A stretch of DNA of 64,000 nt, from the NCBI GenBank assembly GCA_963975575.1, contig CAXBHL010000001.1:62001-126000 (forward strand). Reading direction: 5' to 3'. Positions 17,099-27,861 of the stretch are shown here, in pieces (the stretch's first letter is position 1; every line of letters starts with the position of its first letter). Source of the DNA: UBA6054 sp963975575 (GTDB taxonomy: Bacteria > Planctomycetota > Phycisphaerae > Phycisphaerales > UBA1924). A program made the position numbers and the translations under genes. The notes below the pieces were generated by a model. The model searched no databases, was not told the origin of the DNA, and was given only the letters and a program-made list of their open reading frames with translations.

Positions 17099-17864
17099 AC
17101 CCGGATCCGCGACAACAGGTCATATCGGCTTCTTTGGACGATGCGGGCTTGGTCTCCGCCTCGTTGCGGGCGATGGCTTCGTCGAGCACTTCGCGGTAGT
17201 GGCGGAGGCGGTCGGCGGGGACGTCCAGCCCGTCGCCGAAGGTGCGGGAGAGGTCCTTGTAGATGAGCCGCACGGGAATCTCGCCGACGCGGAGGCCCTT
17301 GGCGGCCACCTCGGCCCAGAGCTGCATGGGGAAGGCGTAGCCGTTGTCGGTCAGGTGCAGGCGGCGCATCGCCGACACGCGGTGGGCCTTGAAGCCGCAG
17401 AACGAGTCGGTCAGGCTCAGGCCCAGGCGCTCGTTGATCTCGCGGGTCAGGGTGGCGTTGATGGCCCGCCGGTCTTCGGGGGGCCGGTCGGCGGCGTACC
17501 GCTCGTCGAGGTACCGCGAGCCGGAGATGATGTCCAGGTCGTCCTTCTCGGCGGCGGCGACGAAGGCGGGGATGGACGCGGGCTCGTGCTGCTCGTCGCA
17601 GTCCATGGTGATGACCCAGTCGTACCCATCGCGATGGGCCCGGGCGAAGGCCTCGCGCATGGCCCGGCCGTAGCCGGCGTTGGCCTCGTGGCGGATCAGG
17701 TCCAGGTCCAGCTCGCGCCGGAGCCGATCGAGAATGTCGGGGGTGGCGTCGGTCGAGCCGTCGTCGATGGCGAGCACGTGGTCGGCGTAGGTGCGGACGG
17801 TGCGCAGGACCGACTCGACGGTCTCCGCCTCGTTGTAGACCGGGATGGCGATGAGGGTGCGCAC
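17088..17864 (-). CDS. family 2 glycosyltransferase (DPM1-like)
   Basis: This 258-residue GT-A fold glycosyltransferase has the order of dolichyl-phosphate mannosyltransferase-like enzymes. PVYNEAETV lies near the N-terminus, DDGSTDATPDIL binds the nucleotide, and DCDEQHEP at about 100 is the DxD-type metal site, followed by SGSRYLDE. Such enzymes usually transfer a sugar from a nucleotide donor to a polyprenyl phosphate. No C-terminal transmembrane helices are visible, so it is probably peripheral. The start is GTG at 17864 with AAAGG upstream. It is the first gene of the operon that continues through the BshC-like protein and the BtuF-like lipoprotein to argS. Confidence 0.85.
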   Translation of the reverse strand: MRTLIAIPVYNEAETVESVLRTVRTYADHVLAIDDGSTDATPDILDRLRRELDLDLIRHEANAGYGRAMREAFARAHRDGYDWVITMDCDEQHEPASIPAFVAAAEKDDLDIISGSRYLDERYAADRPPEDRRAINATLTREINERLGLSLTDSFCGFKAHRVSAMRRLHLTDNGYAFPMQLWAEVAAKGLRVGEIPVRLIYKDLSRTFGDGLDVPADRLRHYREVLDEAIARNEAETKPASSKEADMTCCRGSGCGG

Positions 17865-18068
17865 GGATGGGGCCTTTCAGGGGACGGGCACTCACGCCCC
17901 CGCGGGCGGGGGGCGGGGGCGGCCGGACTGTATAGACGCCCGGCGGGCTTCATATATTCCGAGCATCGGCAGCCCGGGGTTCGGGAAGGACAGTGCAAAG
18001 GATTCGCGCAGGGGTGTTTGCCCGGGGCGACCGAGGCCCCGTCCCCGACGCCGCCACAAAGTCGTGGG

Positions 18069-18108
18069 GTCTCGGGAGCCGCGAATCCGGAGCGGCTCCT
18101 CCGGAGAC
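18069..18108. repeat. GC-rich hairpin in non-coding region
   Basis: GTCTC and GGAGAC flank a second perfect stem, GGAGCCGC with GCGGCTCC, giving a long interrupted hairpin. It lacks a T run on either strand. Part of the 17865-18430 non-coding stretch upstream of the glycosyltransferase operon. Confidence 0.5.
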
Positions 18109-18212
18109 ATCCCGTGATCTGTTGGTGCGGGTCGCTTCCAGTCCATGAGAACCTTGCCGAGGGAGGCAATCCCGGGCATGCTGAAGCGGCAGTGGGAGGG
18201 GCATTTCTTTGC

Positions 18213-18285
18213 GGTCTAGCTCTAAGAAACGAGGGTTTCTTAGAGCTAGACCGGTGAGAAAGAGTTGTTTCTTAGACGAGACCGG
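18213..18285. repeat. perfect 18-bp inverted repeat plus a third partial copy
   Basis: The arms 18213-18230 and 18235-18252 are exact reverse complements with a 4-base loop. A degenerate copy of the right arm (GTTTCTTAGACGAGACCGG) follows at 18267-18285. Neither strand has the T run of a classical terminator. It lies between the 3' end of the 380-residue secreted protein gene and the glycosyltransferase operon. Apart from this and the hairpin at 18069-18108, I see nothing else in the 566-bp gap. Confidence 0.85.
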
Positions 18286-18430
18286 GAGATCCGCCGGGAG
18301 AAGGGGGCTTGGGGCGAGGTGGTGGGCACCGCTCGGAGTCGATGGCCTCTCAAGCCCCGGTCGCAAGTCTTCGCGTTCGGTCGGGTCAGGTTGTCGGGCT
18401 CGGTCGCCGACCAGTGGCGTGTCCGGAATC

Positions 18431-19573
18431 TCACGGGAGCGGAGAGGTGACGGTGTACTGGATGCGCACCGCGATGATCTGGTGCACATTGGTGGAGAAG
18501 CTTTCCAGGTTGGCGGTAAGCCAGTACACATTCGAGTTGTTTCCGATGCCGTATCCACCCAAATCCACGCCCGCAACTCGAACGGCATTGCTCACGCCGC
18601 TGGTGGTGAAAGAGGCGATATTTGCAACGGCTCCGGTGGTTGTGGACGTGCGGCCAAAGGTCAGCGTGATGTCCGTGGGGCGGTCGTCGATGAACGTGAG
18701 ATCGATACGCTGGACTTGGCAGCCATCCGGCAGTTCGACCGGCGCGGTGAAGACGCCGGCGCCGATGCCGTAGCCGCGCAGCCCGGAGACGCCATAGTAC
18801 CCCCAGCCGCTCTCGCGACCGACCACATCGGGCAGGAAGCTCGCGCCGTGGATGGACTTGGTGCGGAAGGTGGGGGGCACGCCGATCTGCCCGTTGACGA
18901 ATAACTTGCGCGAGCCGTCCGGGACGGCCCCGATGCCGACGCTGCCGTTCTCGTGAACGATCAGCCCGCGCTGGAACTGGAAGACCCCGTTGTCGGCGTC
19001 GGTGATGTGCAGGAACTCGCCGTTGAAGGAGGGGCGGGTGTGGAAGATCCACTCCTTTCCCAGCGGTCCTGCGACGATGTCGCCATCGGCCACATGCAGC
19101 CGGGCGACGGGGGCTGTGGTGGAGATACCGACAAGCCCATCGTTGGTGAGATTGACGACGCCTGTGCCGTCGGGGCGGACCAGCCCGGTCGCCACGAGCG
19201 CCGCCGTGGCGCGGGGGGCGCTGGTGATCATGTGGCGCGGCGCTAGAACCGTGAATCCCGAGGGATCGCTGCATGCCGATCCGGTGTCCTGACGGACCTC
19301 GATTTCCAGAAAGCGGGGCTGGCTGCCAGCGAACTGGGCACCAAAGTCGAGGTTGGCGGTGAATACACCGTCAACGATGGTGATGTTGTTCAGGCACTGC
19401 GTCGTGCCGGTCTGCGTGGAACTGCTCGCGTCGTTGTAGAGTCGGAATCGCATGTCGTACAGCCCGTTGGCTGCGGTGTTCAGCGACTCGAGACGCCCTT
19501 GATAGGTGAAGGATGTCTGGGCGAATGACTGAGCGACGAAGATAAGAGACAAGAGGACGGCGGCGACGCGCAT
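18431..19573 (-). CDS. secreted hypothetical protein
   Basis: This 380-residue protein has a clear signal peptide (MRVAAVLLSLIFVAQSFAQ) and no recognised enzymatic domain. The mature start TSFTYQGRLESLNTAANGLY, followed by a RFRLYNDAS segment, is a common opening of secreted planctomycete and other bacterial surface proteins that carry short beta-strand repeats. The middle has tail-fibre-like phrases such as NGSVGIGAVPDGSRKLFVNG. ATG 19573 follows AGGAG by six bases. Its gene has a strong promoter of its own. Its composition is less GC-skewed and less charged than the neighbours, which may mean transfer or simply a surface-protein bias. Confidence 0.75.
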   Translation of the reverse strand: MRVAAVLLSLIFVAQSFAQTSFTYQGRLESLNTAANGLYDMRFRLYNDASSSTQTGTTQCLNNITIVDGVFTANLDFGAQFAGSQPRFLEIEVRQDTGSACSDPSGFTVLAPRHMITSAPRATAALVATGLVRPDGTGVVNLTNDGLVGISTTAPVARLHVADGDIVAGPLGKEWIFHTRPSFNGEFLHITDADNGVFQFQRGLIVHENGSVGIGAVPDGSRKLFVNGQIGVPPTFRTKSIHGASFLPDVVGRESGWGYYGVSGLRGYGIGAGVFTAPVELPDGCQVQRIDLTFIDDRPTDITLTFGRTSTTTGAVANIASFTTSGVSNAVRVAGVDLGGYGIGNNSNVYWLTANLESFSTNVHQIIAVRIQYTVTSPLP

Positions 19574-19774
19574 AGGAACTCCTGTAAGGTGAACCGATCA
19601 GCCAACGAGCCAACAACTAGATTCTGAATTCAGCAGCCAAACAGGCGGTCCGACCACGATGGGTCGGCGACTGTTGATCTCAGAGTCACCGGGGCCATCG
19701 CGGCTCATGCTTGCAACGCATGCGGCCGTCCGTGTCGTCCCCCCAAACGGCGAAAGAAGCCTTTCTCTTGCGCG

Positions 19775-19802
19775 AGTGTAAGGTTTTTTCCTTGTGTGTC
19801 AA
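19775..19802 (-). promoter_or_regulatory. strong sigma70-type promoter of the secreted protein gene
   Basis: On the minus strand a perfect TTGACA (19802-19797) and TACACT (19780-19775) are spaced 16 bp apart. The spacer includes an AAGG-A6-CCTT symmetric element. It would start transcription about 195 bases before the ATG at 19573, giving a long leader that contains a CTGAATTCAG palindrome near 19625. Confidence 0.7.
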
Positions 19803-19838
19803 GATGATTCGGAAAGGGATGGTAATTCGAGGGCACGA

Positions 19839-20516
19839 TCAGGCGTCGTTGTCCGCGGTCGGTTGGGGCGGATCGTCGCCGGCGCTCTGGGCCTCGGCCC
19901 GGGCCAGCGAGGTGTAGGCGGCGAAGCCGAAGGGCATTTTGTTGCCCTCCTCGTCGGTTTCCTCCATCTCGCGGGCGGCCCTTTCGAGCTGGTCGGCCAG
20001 ATCGTCGGACATGGAGTGGACCCCGACGATCTGGGTGATCGGAAGGGTGTAACTCTCGCCCGAGGGCGTGCTGATCCGGAAGATGGAGCACTGCACGTCG
20101 CCCGAGAGCGAGCGCTCGCCTTCGGTCCCGCGGGAGGAGCAGGCGAAGACGGGCACCACGTCGGCGATGGGGAGGCGCTGCCCCTGGACCGTGATCACGC
20201 CCATGCGGCCGTCGAACATCTCCGATTCGGGGGAGACGCCCGAGGCGGCGGCGTTGGCCGTGGGGCCCAGGCGGCCTGCGCTCTCGGCGGCGGCCACGGA
20301 CAGGCCCATGAGGATCTCCCGCACCACGTTCTGCCAGAACAGGTCGCGTCGGATCTGGACGAGTTCGGCCGGGTGGACGCGGGGGGTGGCACGCTGGATG
20401 GGCCCGGCGGGCGTCTGGCCGTAGGCGGGCGCCGCCGGGGCGGGGGCCGGATCGGGCCCGGGCGTGTGGCCGGGGACGGGTCCTGTCGCGGGGCCTGTGA
20501 AGGGACGGCGGGTCAC
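19839..20516 (-). CDS. hypothetical protein coupled to ABC ATPase
   Basis: This 225-residue protein has no family I can name. It starts with GTG at 20516, overlapping the stop of the upstream ATPase gene by the GTGA arrangement. The first 45 residues are Pro/Ala/Gly-rich and probably disordered. A helical segment with VHPAELVQIRRDLFWQNVV follows, then a beta-rich domain (GVITVQGQRLPIADVVPVFA ... CSIFRISTPSGESYTLPITQ) and an acidic C-terminal tail. It has no signal peptide or membrane segment. Coupling to the ATPase suggests related function, but nothing in the sequence shows what it does. Confidence 0.65.
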   Translation of the reverse strand: MTRRPFTGPATGPVPGHTPGPDPAPAPAAPAYGQTPAGPIQRATPRVHPAELVQIRRDLFWQNVVREILMGLSVAAAESAGRLGPTANAAASGVSPESEMFDGRMGVITVQGQRLPIADVVPVFACSSRGTEGERSLSGDVQCSIFRISTPSGESYTLPITQIVGVHSMSDDLADQLERAAREMEETDEEGNKMPFGFAAYTSLARAEAQSAGDDPPQPTADNDA

Positions 20517-21673
20517 GCTGCCTCCGTCGCGGCCTCGCTGGCGGCGGGCGCGGGCGGGGCGTCCAACGCCCGGCCGAAGGGTCCGGGCTCGAACGCGTGG
20601 ACGCGGGCGGGGTCGATGGCGACCCGGATGGTCTGGCCGACCTTGGGCATGTGGCCGTGGACGCTGGGGACGCGGGCGGTGAGGTGCTCGCCCGAGGGGG
20701 TGGTCAGGCGGAGGTCGGTCTGCTCGCCGAGCGGCTCGACCACGACGACCTGGACGAGGAACGACCGGTCGTGCGGCGCGTCCGGCTGGACGGAGATCGC
20801 GCCGGGCCGGATGCCCAGCACGCAGGTCGAGCCGGCCAGCGGGCGGGCGTGGGCGGTCAGGTGGTCCGGGAGGACGATCTCGACGGGGGACTTGCCGGTC
20901 TCGAGCCAGACCATGCGGTCGCCCTCGGCGCGGAGGACGCCGTCGAGGAAGTTCATGGGCGGCGTGCCGACGAAGCCGGCGACGAAGCGGTTGACCGGGG
21001 TGCGGAACACCTCGTCGGGGCTGCCGGCCTGCTGGATGTCGCCGTTGGCCATGACGACGACGACGTCGCCGAGGGTCATGGCCTCTTCCTGGTCGTGGGT
21101 GACGTAGACGGTGGTGGTCTTGAGGCGCTGGTGCAGGGCCTTGAGCTCGGAGCGCATGGAGACGCGGAGCTTGGCGTCGAGGTTGGAGAGGGGTTCGTCG
21201 AAGAGGAAGCAAGCGGGCTCGCGGACGATGGCGCGTCCGACGGCGACGCGCTGGCGCTGGCCGCCGGAGAGAGCCTTGGGCTTGCGCTCGAGGTAGTCGT
21301 CGAGGCCGAGGATGGCCGAGGCGTCGCGGACGCGCTTCTCGATCTCTGCCTTGGGGGTCTTGCGGAGTTTGAGGCCGAAGGCCATGTTCTCCTTGACGGT
21401 CATGTGGGGGTAGAGGGCGTAGTTCTGGAAGACCATGGCGATGTCGCGGTCCTTGGGGGCCACGGTGTTCACGACGCGGTCGCCGATGGAGATGGTGCCC
21501 GAGGAGATCTCCTCGAGGCCGGCGATCATGCGGAGCGTCGTGGACTTGCCGCAGCCGGAGGGGCCGACCAAGACGACGAACTGCCCGTCGTCGATGTGCA
21601 GCGAGATGCCCTTGACGGCGCGGATGTTGCCTTTGTAGATCTTTTCGACTCGGTCGAGGACGACTTGGGCCAT
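20513..21673 (-). CDS. UgpC/MsmX-type sugar ABC transporter ATPase
   Basis: This 386-residue ATPase belongs to the MalK/UgpC/MsmX group that powers carbohydrate importers. Walker A is GPSGCGKST (37-45), the signature is LSGGQ (135-139), Walker B is FLFDEP (156-161), and a C-terminal regulatory/TOBE region follows, with FVGTPPMNFLDG typical of MalK-like proteins. ATG 21673 is preceded by AAGGAG. No permease or binding protein is nearby; like MsmX it may serve several importers encoded elsewhere. Confidence 0.92.
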   Translation of the reverse strand: MAQVVLDRVEKIYKGNIRAVKGISLHIDDGQFVVLVGPSGCGKSTTLRMIAGLEEISSGTISIGDRVVNTVAPKDRDIAMVFQNYALYPHMTVKENMAFGLKLRKTPKAEIEKRVRDASAILGLDDYLERKPKALSGGQRQRVAVGRAIVREPACFLFDEPLSNLDAKLRVSMRSELKALHQRLKTTTVYVTHDQEEAMTLGDVVVVMANGDIQQAGSPDEVFRTPVNRFVAGFVGTPPMNFLDGVLRAEGDRMVWLETGKSPVEIVLPDHLTAHARPLAGSTCVLGIRPGAISVQPDAPHDRSFLVQVVVVEPLGEQTDLRLTTPSGEHLTARVPSVHGHMPKVGQTIRVAIDPARVHAFEPGPFGRALDAPPAPAASEAATEAA

Positions 21674-21843
21674 GATCGGGGCTCCTTGGGCGGGGGGCTG
21701 CCCGGAGAGGGTAGGGCCGAGCGGGGGTTGCGCCAACCGTCACAGCCGTCAGGGGTTGACAGCGGCCTTGGGCGTGAAGGGATCAAGGGGCGAAGTGCGG
21801 GAAAGTCCGACCCGATAGTCACTGCGGATGCACGGAGGTACCC

Positions 21844-22182
21844 ATGGCCGGTGACACGAAGGCTTTCAACGAAGTTCGGGCTCTGCTCAGCAAGATGGAC
21901 CGGTCGATCGACGAGGCCCGATCCAAGCGGGTGGGGCCCAAGGACGAGCCGGCCGAACGCACCCAGGTCGCGTCCGAGAACCGCTCGGCGGCCCGGTCGG
22001 ACATGGATCGCCAGATCGGCGGCCCGCGGGTGCAGGCCACCCCGATGACCCCGATCGAGGCCAAGCGGGCCCAATACGGGCGTGCGAGGCCGCTGAACGG
22101 GTCGGACCAGGGCGCGGCCCGGCCGCAGGCGGACAGCGCCTGGAAGTCGCCCAAGAACTACGACGACCTGACGATCGGCTGA
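21844..22182 (+). CDS. small hypothetical protein
   Basis: This 112-residue hydrophilic protein is of unknown function. ATG 21844 has an ideal ribosome-binding site (GGAGGT). The N-terminus is predicted helical (KAFNEVRALLSKMDRSIDEA) and the rest is rich in Arg, Asp, Gln and Pro, probably flexible. The C-terminus has WKSPKNYDDLTIG. No signal peptide and no membrane segment. It is divergent from the ABC ATPase gene. Confidence 0.65.
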   Translation: MAGDTKAFNEVRALLSKMDRSIDEARSKRVGPKDEPAERTQVASENRSAARSDMDRQIGGPRVQATPMTPIEAKRAQYGRARPLNGSDQGAARPQADSAWKSPKNYDDLTIG

Positions 22183-22247
22183 ACGCGGGATGCCGCGATC
22201 GAGCTTTTTCGGGCCCGCATCGGCGGGTCTTCTTCGTATCATGGGTC

Positions 22248-22832
22248 ATGGCCCTATTCCCACCGTCGTCCGACCCGTTGCTCAGCCGTCGCGCCGCTCT
22301 GGCCATGTCGGGGGCGGTCGGTCTGGCCGCGGCGGCCCGGGCGGCCGGTGCCGGCCAGCCCGCGGGGGGCGCGGGCCCGTCGGGGGCGGAGGGCCAGGCG
22401 GCGCCGGTGGTGACGGTGGCGTTTGTGCTCCGGCACGCCGAGACGACCGGAACGCTCAGCGACCCGTCGCTGTCGCAGCGTGGGCGTGAGCGGGCGACGC
22501 GGATCGGGCTGATGCTGCGCGGCGTCGGGGCCCAGCGGGTGCTGCACTCGGCCACCACCCGCGCCCAAGAGACGGCACAGGAGATCACGCGGGTGATCAA
22601 GGCCGGCTCGGGCTCGTACGACCTGCTCGATCCCGGCCCGGTGATCGGGCGGATCGTCGAGCGGGGCGGGGTCTGGATCATCGTGGGCCACTCTAACACG
22701 GTGCCCGACCTGGTGCGGCGCCTGGGCGGGGATGCGGGGACGGACCTGCTGCCCGAGGGCAGCTACGACCAGGTCTTCATGGTCGTGCGCGCGGGCGAGG
22801 GCGCGATCACCGTGCCGCTTTATTCGGTGTGA
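22248..22832 (+). CDS. SixA-like histidine phosphatase, Tat-exported
   Basis: This 194-residue protein belongs to the histidine phosphatase (phosphoglycerate mutase-like) superfamily. The nucleophile H63 is in VLRHAETTG and the second histidine, H148, is in VGHSNT; the SATTRAQETA segment carries the usual phosphate-binding Arg. A twin-arginine-like signal (LSRRAALAMSG, residues 12-22) precedes an Ala-rich hydrophobic stretch, so it is probably exported folded. It has no visible Shine-Dalgarno sequence. SixA itself is cytosolic, so substrate and role here are open. Confidence 0.85.
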   Translation: MALFPPSSDPLLSRRAALAMSGAVGLAAAARAAGAGQPAGGAGPSGAEGQAAPVVTVAFVLRHAETTGTLSDPSLSQRGRERATRIGLMLRGVGAQRVLHSATTRAQETAQEITRVIKAGSGSYDLLDPGPVIGRIVERGGVWIIVGHSNTVPDLVRRLGGDAGTDLLPEGSYDQVFMVVRAGEGAITVPLYSV

Positions 22833-22842
22833 GCCGCGGGGT

Positions 22843-24687
22843 TCAGGGCCTCGGTTGCTCCTGCAGCCAGCGGTCCATCTTGGCCTCGAGCACGGGCATG
22901 GGCAGGGCGCCGGATTCGAGCAGCGCGTCGTGGAAGGCCCGGCGGTCGAAGGCGTCGCCGAGGGTGTCCTCGGCGCGGGCGCGCATGGCGCTGATGCGGA
23001 TCTGGCCCATCTTGTAGCCGGTGGCCTGGCCGGGCCAGCCGATGTAGCGGTCCACCTCGGACACGATGTTGTGGGCCGACAGGGCGGAGTTGGCGGTGAT
23101 CAGGTCGATGGCCTCCTGGCGGGGCCAGCCGAAGGCGTGGATGCCGGTGTCCACCACGAGGCGCAGGGCCCGCCACATCTCGAAGTTGAGGCGGCCGAAG
23201 TCGTCGTACGGGTCGGCGTAGAGCCCGCCCTCGGCGGGGCCGACCTCGAGACCGAGGCGTTCGGCGTAGAGGGCCCAGCCCTCGACGAAGGCGGTGAAGC
23301 CGTAGGTGGTGCGCAGGGGGTGCTGGTTCTCGAGTTCCTGGGCGAGGGCGATCTGGTGGTGGTGGCCCGGCACGGCCTCGTGCAGGGTCAGCGCGACCAT
23401 CTCGTAGCGGGGGCGATGGTCGAGGCTGGTCAGGTTGGCCATGAAGTAGCCGGGGATGCCCGCTGGCAGCGAGCCGGGGTAGTAGTACGCGGTGGGCGCG
23501 GCGCGGGCGGCGAAGGTGGGGATCGGACGCACGCCGTACGAGAGGCGGGGCAGGCGCCCGAACAGGGCGGGCATCTCGGCGTCGATGTCCTTGCTGGCGA
23601 CCTTGTAGGCGCTCAGCAGGTCGTCTGGGTTGGTGAAGTAGAAGCGCGGGTCGGTGCGGAGGAAGTCGACGAAGGCGGCGAACTTGGCGTCGTCGTCGGC
23701 CCAGGCGGTCTCGTTGCCGGTCCAGTCGGTTCGGGCGATGACGTCCATCATCTCGGCGCGGATGCGGGCGACCTCGGCCAGGCCGGTGCGGTGGATCGAC
23801 TCGGCGGTCGCGTCGGGCAGGGTGGTGTGCTCGGTCAGGGCGTGGTTGTAGAGCGCGATGCCGTCCACGCCTTCGGAGGCGCCGAACGAGGCGCGGCAGG
23901 CCGGCAGGTACTCGTTCTGCAGGAACAGGGCCAGTTCCTGGTACACGGGCACGATGCGTTCGGCGATGACCGCGCGGGCCTCGCGGGCGAGCTCCGAGTC
24001 CTGATCGGCGGTCAGGAAGGGGCGGTAGAACGGGCTGGAGGCGGGGTCGGTGCGGTACGCGGCGGCCGCCTGGTTCATGGCCTGGGCGACGGCAGGCTCG
24101 ACGGCGGCCCGGGGGGGCACGCGGCCCTCGGCCAAGCCCAGACGCATGTTGTCGATCGTGTCGCCGACCACGATGGGCACCTGGCGCAGCCGGGCGAGGT
24201 AGTCACGCCGGTGGGCCTCGGTGCGCATGGGCACGCGGTCGGAGAGCTGGGGCAGCCAGACCTGCGGGCCGCCCTGGCTGTTGATGGGCATCTGCCAGCC
24301 CTTGAACGGGGCACCGGCGATCTGGCGGTCGAGATCGAAGATCAGCAGGTCGGCGTCGAGCCGGTCCGGGCCGGTGAAATCGGTGAGGGGCAGACTCTCG
24401 GCCCGGAGACGGAAGGCGGCCACCTGCTCGTTCCAGGCTTCCTCGGCCGCGGCGGAGACGTCGCCCAGGCGGTCGTTGAGGCGCTCATCGCCGAACGACG
24501 GGCCGACGGACTCGGGCGAGCGTTCGTGCATCGCCTCGAGGTACTCGGACATGAGGGTCCACAGCGCGGAGTCGCGGCCCTCGGGCACGGGGGGCGAGAG
24601 GGGGGAGACGGCCGCCGCGGCGGGGGCGAGCGGCAGGGCGAGGAGTATGAGCAGGGCGAGGGCCAGTCTGGCGGGTTGGGCGATCAT
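22843..24687 (-). CDS. DUF885 family secreted metallohydrolase
   Basis: This 614-residue protein belongs to DUF885, a group of zinc-dependent peptidase-like proteins. The metal site LHEAVPGHHHQ (H436 onward) has the HExxxGHH pattern of the family, and GFTAFVEGWALYAE provides the downstream conserved Glu. ATG 24687 starts a signal peptide (LALALLILLALPLAPAAAA), so the enzyme is exported. It ends 10 bp from the convergent phosphatase gene. Confidence 0.9.
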   Translation of the reverse strand: MIAQPARLALALLILLALPLAPAAAAVSPLSPPVPEGRDSALWTLMSEYLEAMHERSPESVGPSFGDERLNDRLGDVSAAAEEAWNEQVAAFRLRAESLPLTDFTGPDRLDADLLIFDLDRQIAGAPFKGWQMPINSQGGPQVWLPQLSDRVPMRTEAHRRDYLARLRQVPIVVGDTIDNMRLGLAEGRVPPRAAVEPAVAQAMNQAAAAYRTDPASSPFYRPFLTADQDSELAREARAVIAERIVPVYQELALFLQNEYLPACRASFGASEGVDGIALYNHALTEHTTLPDATAESIHRTGLAEVARIRAEMMDVIARTDWTGNETAWADDDAKFAAFVDFLRTDPRFYFTNPDDLLSAYKVASKDIDAEMPALFGRLPRLSYGVRPIPTFAARAAPTAYYYPGSLPAGIPGYFMANLTSLDHRPRYEMVALTLHEAVPGHHHQIALAQELENQHPLRTTYGFTAFVEGWALYAERLGLEVGPAEGGLYADPYDDFGRLNFEMWRALRLVVDTGIHAFGWPRQEAIDLITANSALSAHNIVSEVDRYIGWPGQATGYKMGQIRISAMRARAEDTLGDAFDRRAFHDALLESGALPMPVLEAKMDRWLQEQPRP

Positions 24688-24765
24688 GGGCAAGCCTACG
24701 GCGGGCGGGGGCGCCCGGGGGCGCGTGGCGGGGGGTCTTGCGGGGTTGGGTGGGTTCGAATGGTG

Positions 24766-24794
24766 TTGGCGGCCGGTGGGCGGGTGGCTACACT
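24766..24794 (+). promoter_or_regulatory. promoter of tRNA-Gln
   Basis: TTGGCG (24766-24771) and TACACT (24789-24794) are separated by 17 bp, placing a start about 30 bases before the tRNA. Confidence 0.6.
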
Positions 24795-24830
24795 CTGGCT
24801 CGGGCCGGTTCGCCCGGACCGGCTCTGGCC

Positions 24831-24902
24831 GGGGGATTGGTGTAATTGGTAGCACGACAGATTCTGATTCTGTTAGTTCGAGTTCGAGTCTCGGATCCCC
24901 TA
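24831..24902 (+). tRNA. tRNA-Gln (anticodon CUG)
   Basis: A complete cloverleaf can be folded: acceptor GGGGGAT with ATCCCCT (G1-U72 wobble), anticodon stem ACAGA/TCTGT with the loop TTCTGAT (anticodon CTG), and a T arm with TTCGAGT loop. CCA is not encoded. Confidence 0.93.
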
Positions 24903-24994
24903 TTGACGAACACGCTCCGCCGGTGAGGCGGGGCGTGTTTTCGTATGCTGGGGCAAGAGTCGGAGAGACGGAGAGAAGAGAGAGGGGCCGTGGA

Positions 24995-25768
24995 TTGGAG
25001 ACGAAGCTAGATATCGCCCGGAACTGGCTGCCGCGGTACACGGGCATGCCGCTGGACCGGTTCGGGGACTACGTGCTGCTGACGAACTTCTCCGATTACG
25101 TCGGGCGGTTCGCCGAGCGGTTCGGGTGCGACGTGTACGGGCAGGGGCGGGCGATGCAGGCCGCGACGAACGACAAGGGCCTGACGATCATCAACTTCGG
25201 CATCGGCTCGCCCAACGCGGCGACGGTGATGGACCTGCTGAGCGCGCGGATGCCCGAGGGCGTGCTGTTCCTGGGCAAGTGCGGGGGGCTCAAGCACTCG
25301 ACCGAGATCGGCCACTTCGTGCTGCCCATCGCGGCGATCCGGGGCGAGGGCACCAGCGACGACTATTTCCCCCGCGAGGTTCCCGCGCTGCCGAGCTTCA
25401 AGCTGCACAAGTTCGTCAGCGACAAGATCGTCGAGCGGAGCCTTGAGTATCGAACGGGCGTGGTGTACACGACCAACCGGCGGGTGTGGGAGCACGACAA
25501 GAAGTTCCTGGGCCGGCTCAAGCGGATGACGGCGCTGGCGATCGACATGGAGACGGCGACGGTCTTCATCGTGGGCCACCACAACAGCATCGCGCGGGGC
25601 GCGCTGCTGCTCGTCTCGGACGTGCCGACCACGCCGGACGGGGTCAAGACCGAGGCCTCGGACCGCTCGGTGACGGAGCGGTACGTGAAGATGCACCTGG
25701 AGATCGGCATTGACGCGATGACCCACATCGGCGGGCACGGCGAGCAGATCAAGCACTTCACGTACTGA
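24995..25768 (+). CDS. amn: AMP nucleosidase (short form)
   Basis: This 257-residue enzyme of the nucleoside phosphorylase fold hydrolyses AMP to adenine and ribose 5-phosphate. It matches the short form of AMP nucleosidase (about 260 residues), which lacks the N-terminal domain of E. coli Amn, with N-terminus ETKLDIARNWLPRYTG. Core motifs are TIINFGIGSPNAAT, FLGKCGGLK and LAIDMETATVF (the purine-site Met-Glu). The start is TTG at 24995, chosen because it gives the usual N-terminus; AGAGGGG precedes it. It follows tRNA-Gln by 92 bp. Confidence 0.88.
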   Translation: METKLDIARNWLPRYTGMPLDRFGDYVLLTNFSDYVGRFAERFGCDVYGQGRAMQAATNDKGLTIINFGIGSPNAATVMDLLSARMPEGVLFLGKCGGLKHSTEIGHFVLPIAAIRGEGTSDDYFPREVPALPSFKLHKFVSDKIVERSLEYRTGVVYTTNRRVWEHDKKFLGRLKRMTALAIDMETATVFIVGHHNSIARGALLLVSDVPTTPDGVKTEASDRSVTERYVKMHLEIGIDAMTHIGGHGEQIKHFTY

Positions 25769-25806
25769 CGTTCAGGGGGGCCGGCGGCGGCCGGGGGTCG
25801 GCGGGG

Positions 25807-27834
<2,028 letters not shown>

Positions 27835-27861
27835 CCGTGATGGTACGCGCCGCGCCGGCGG

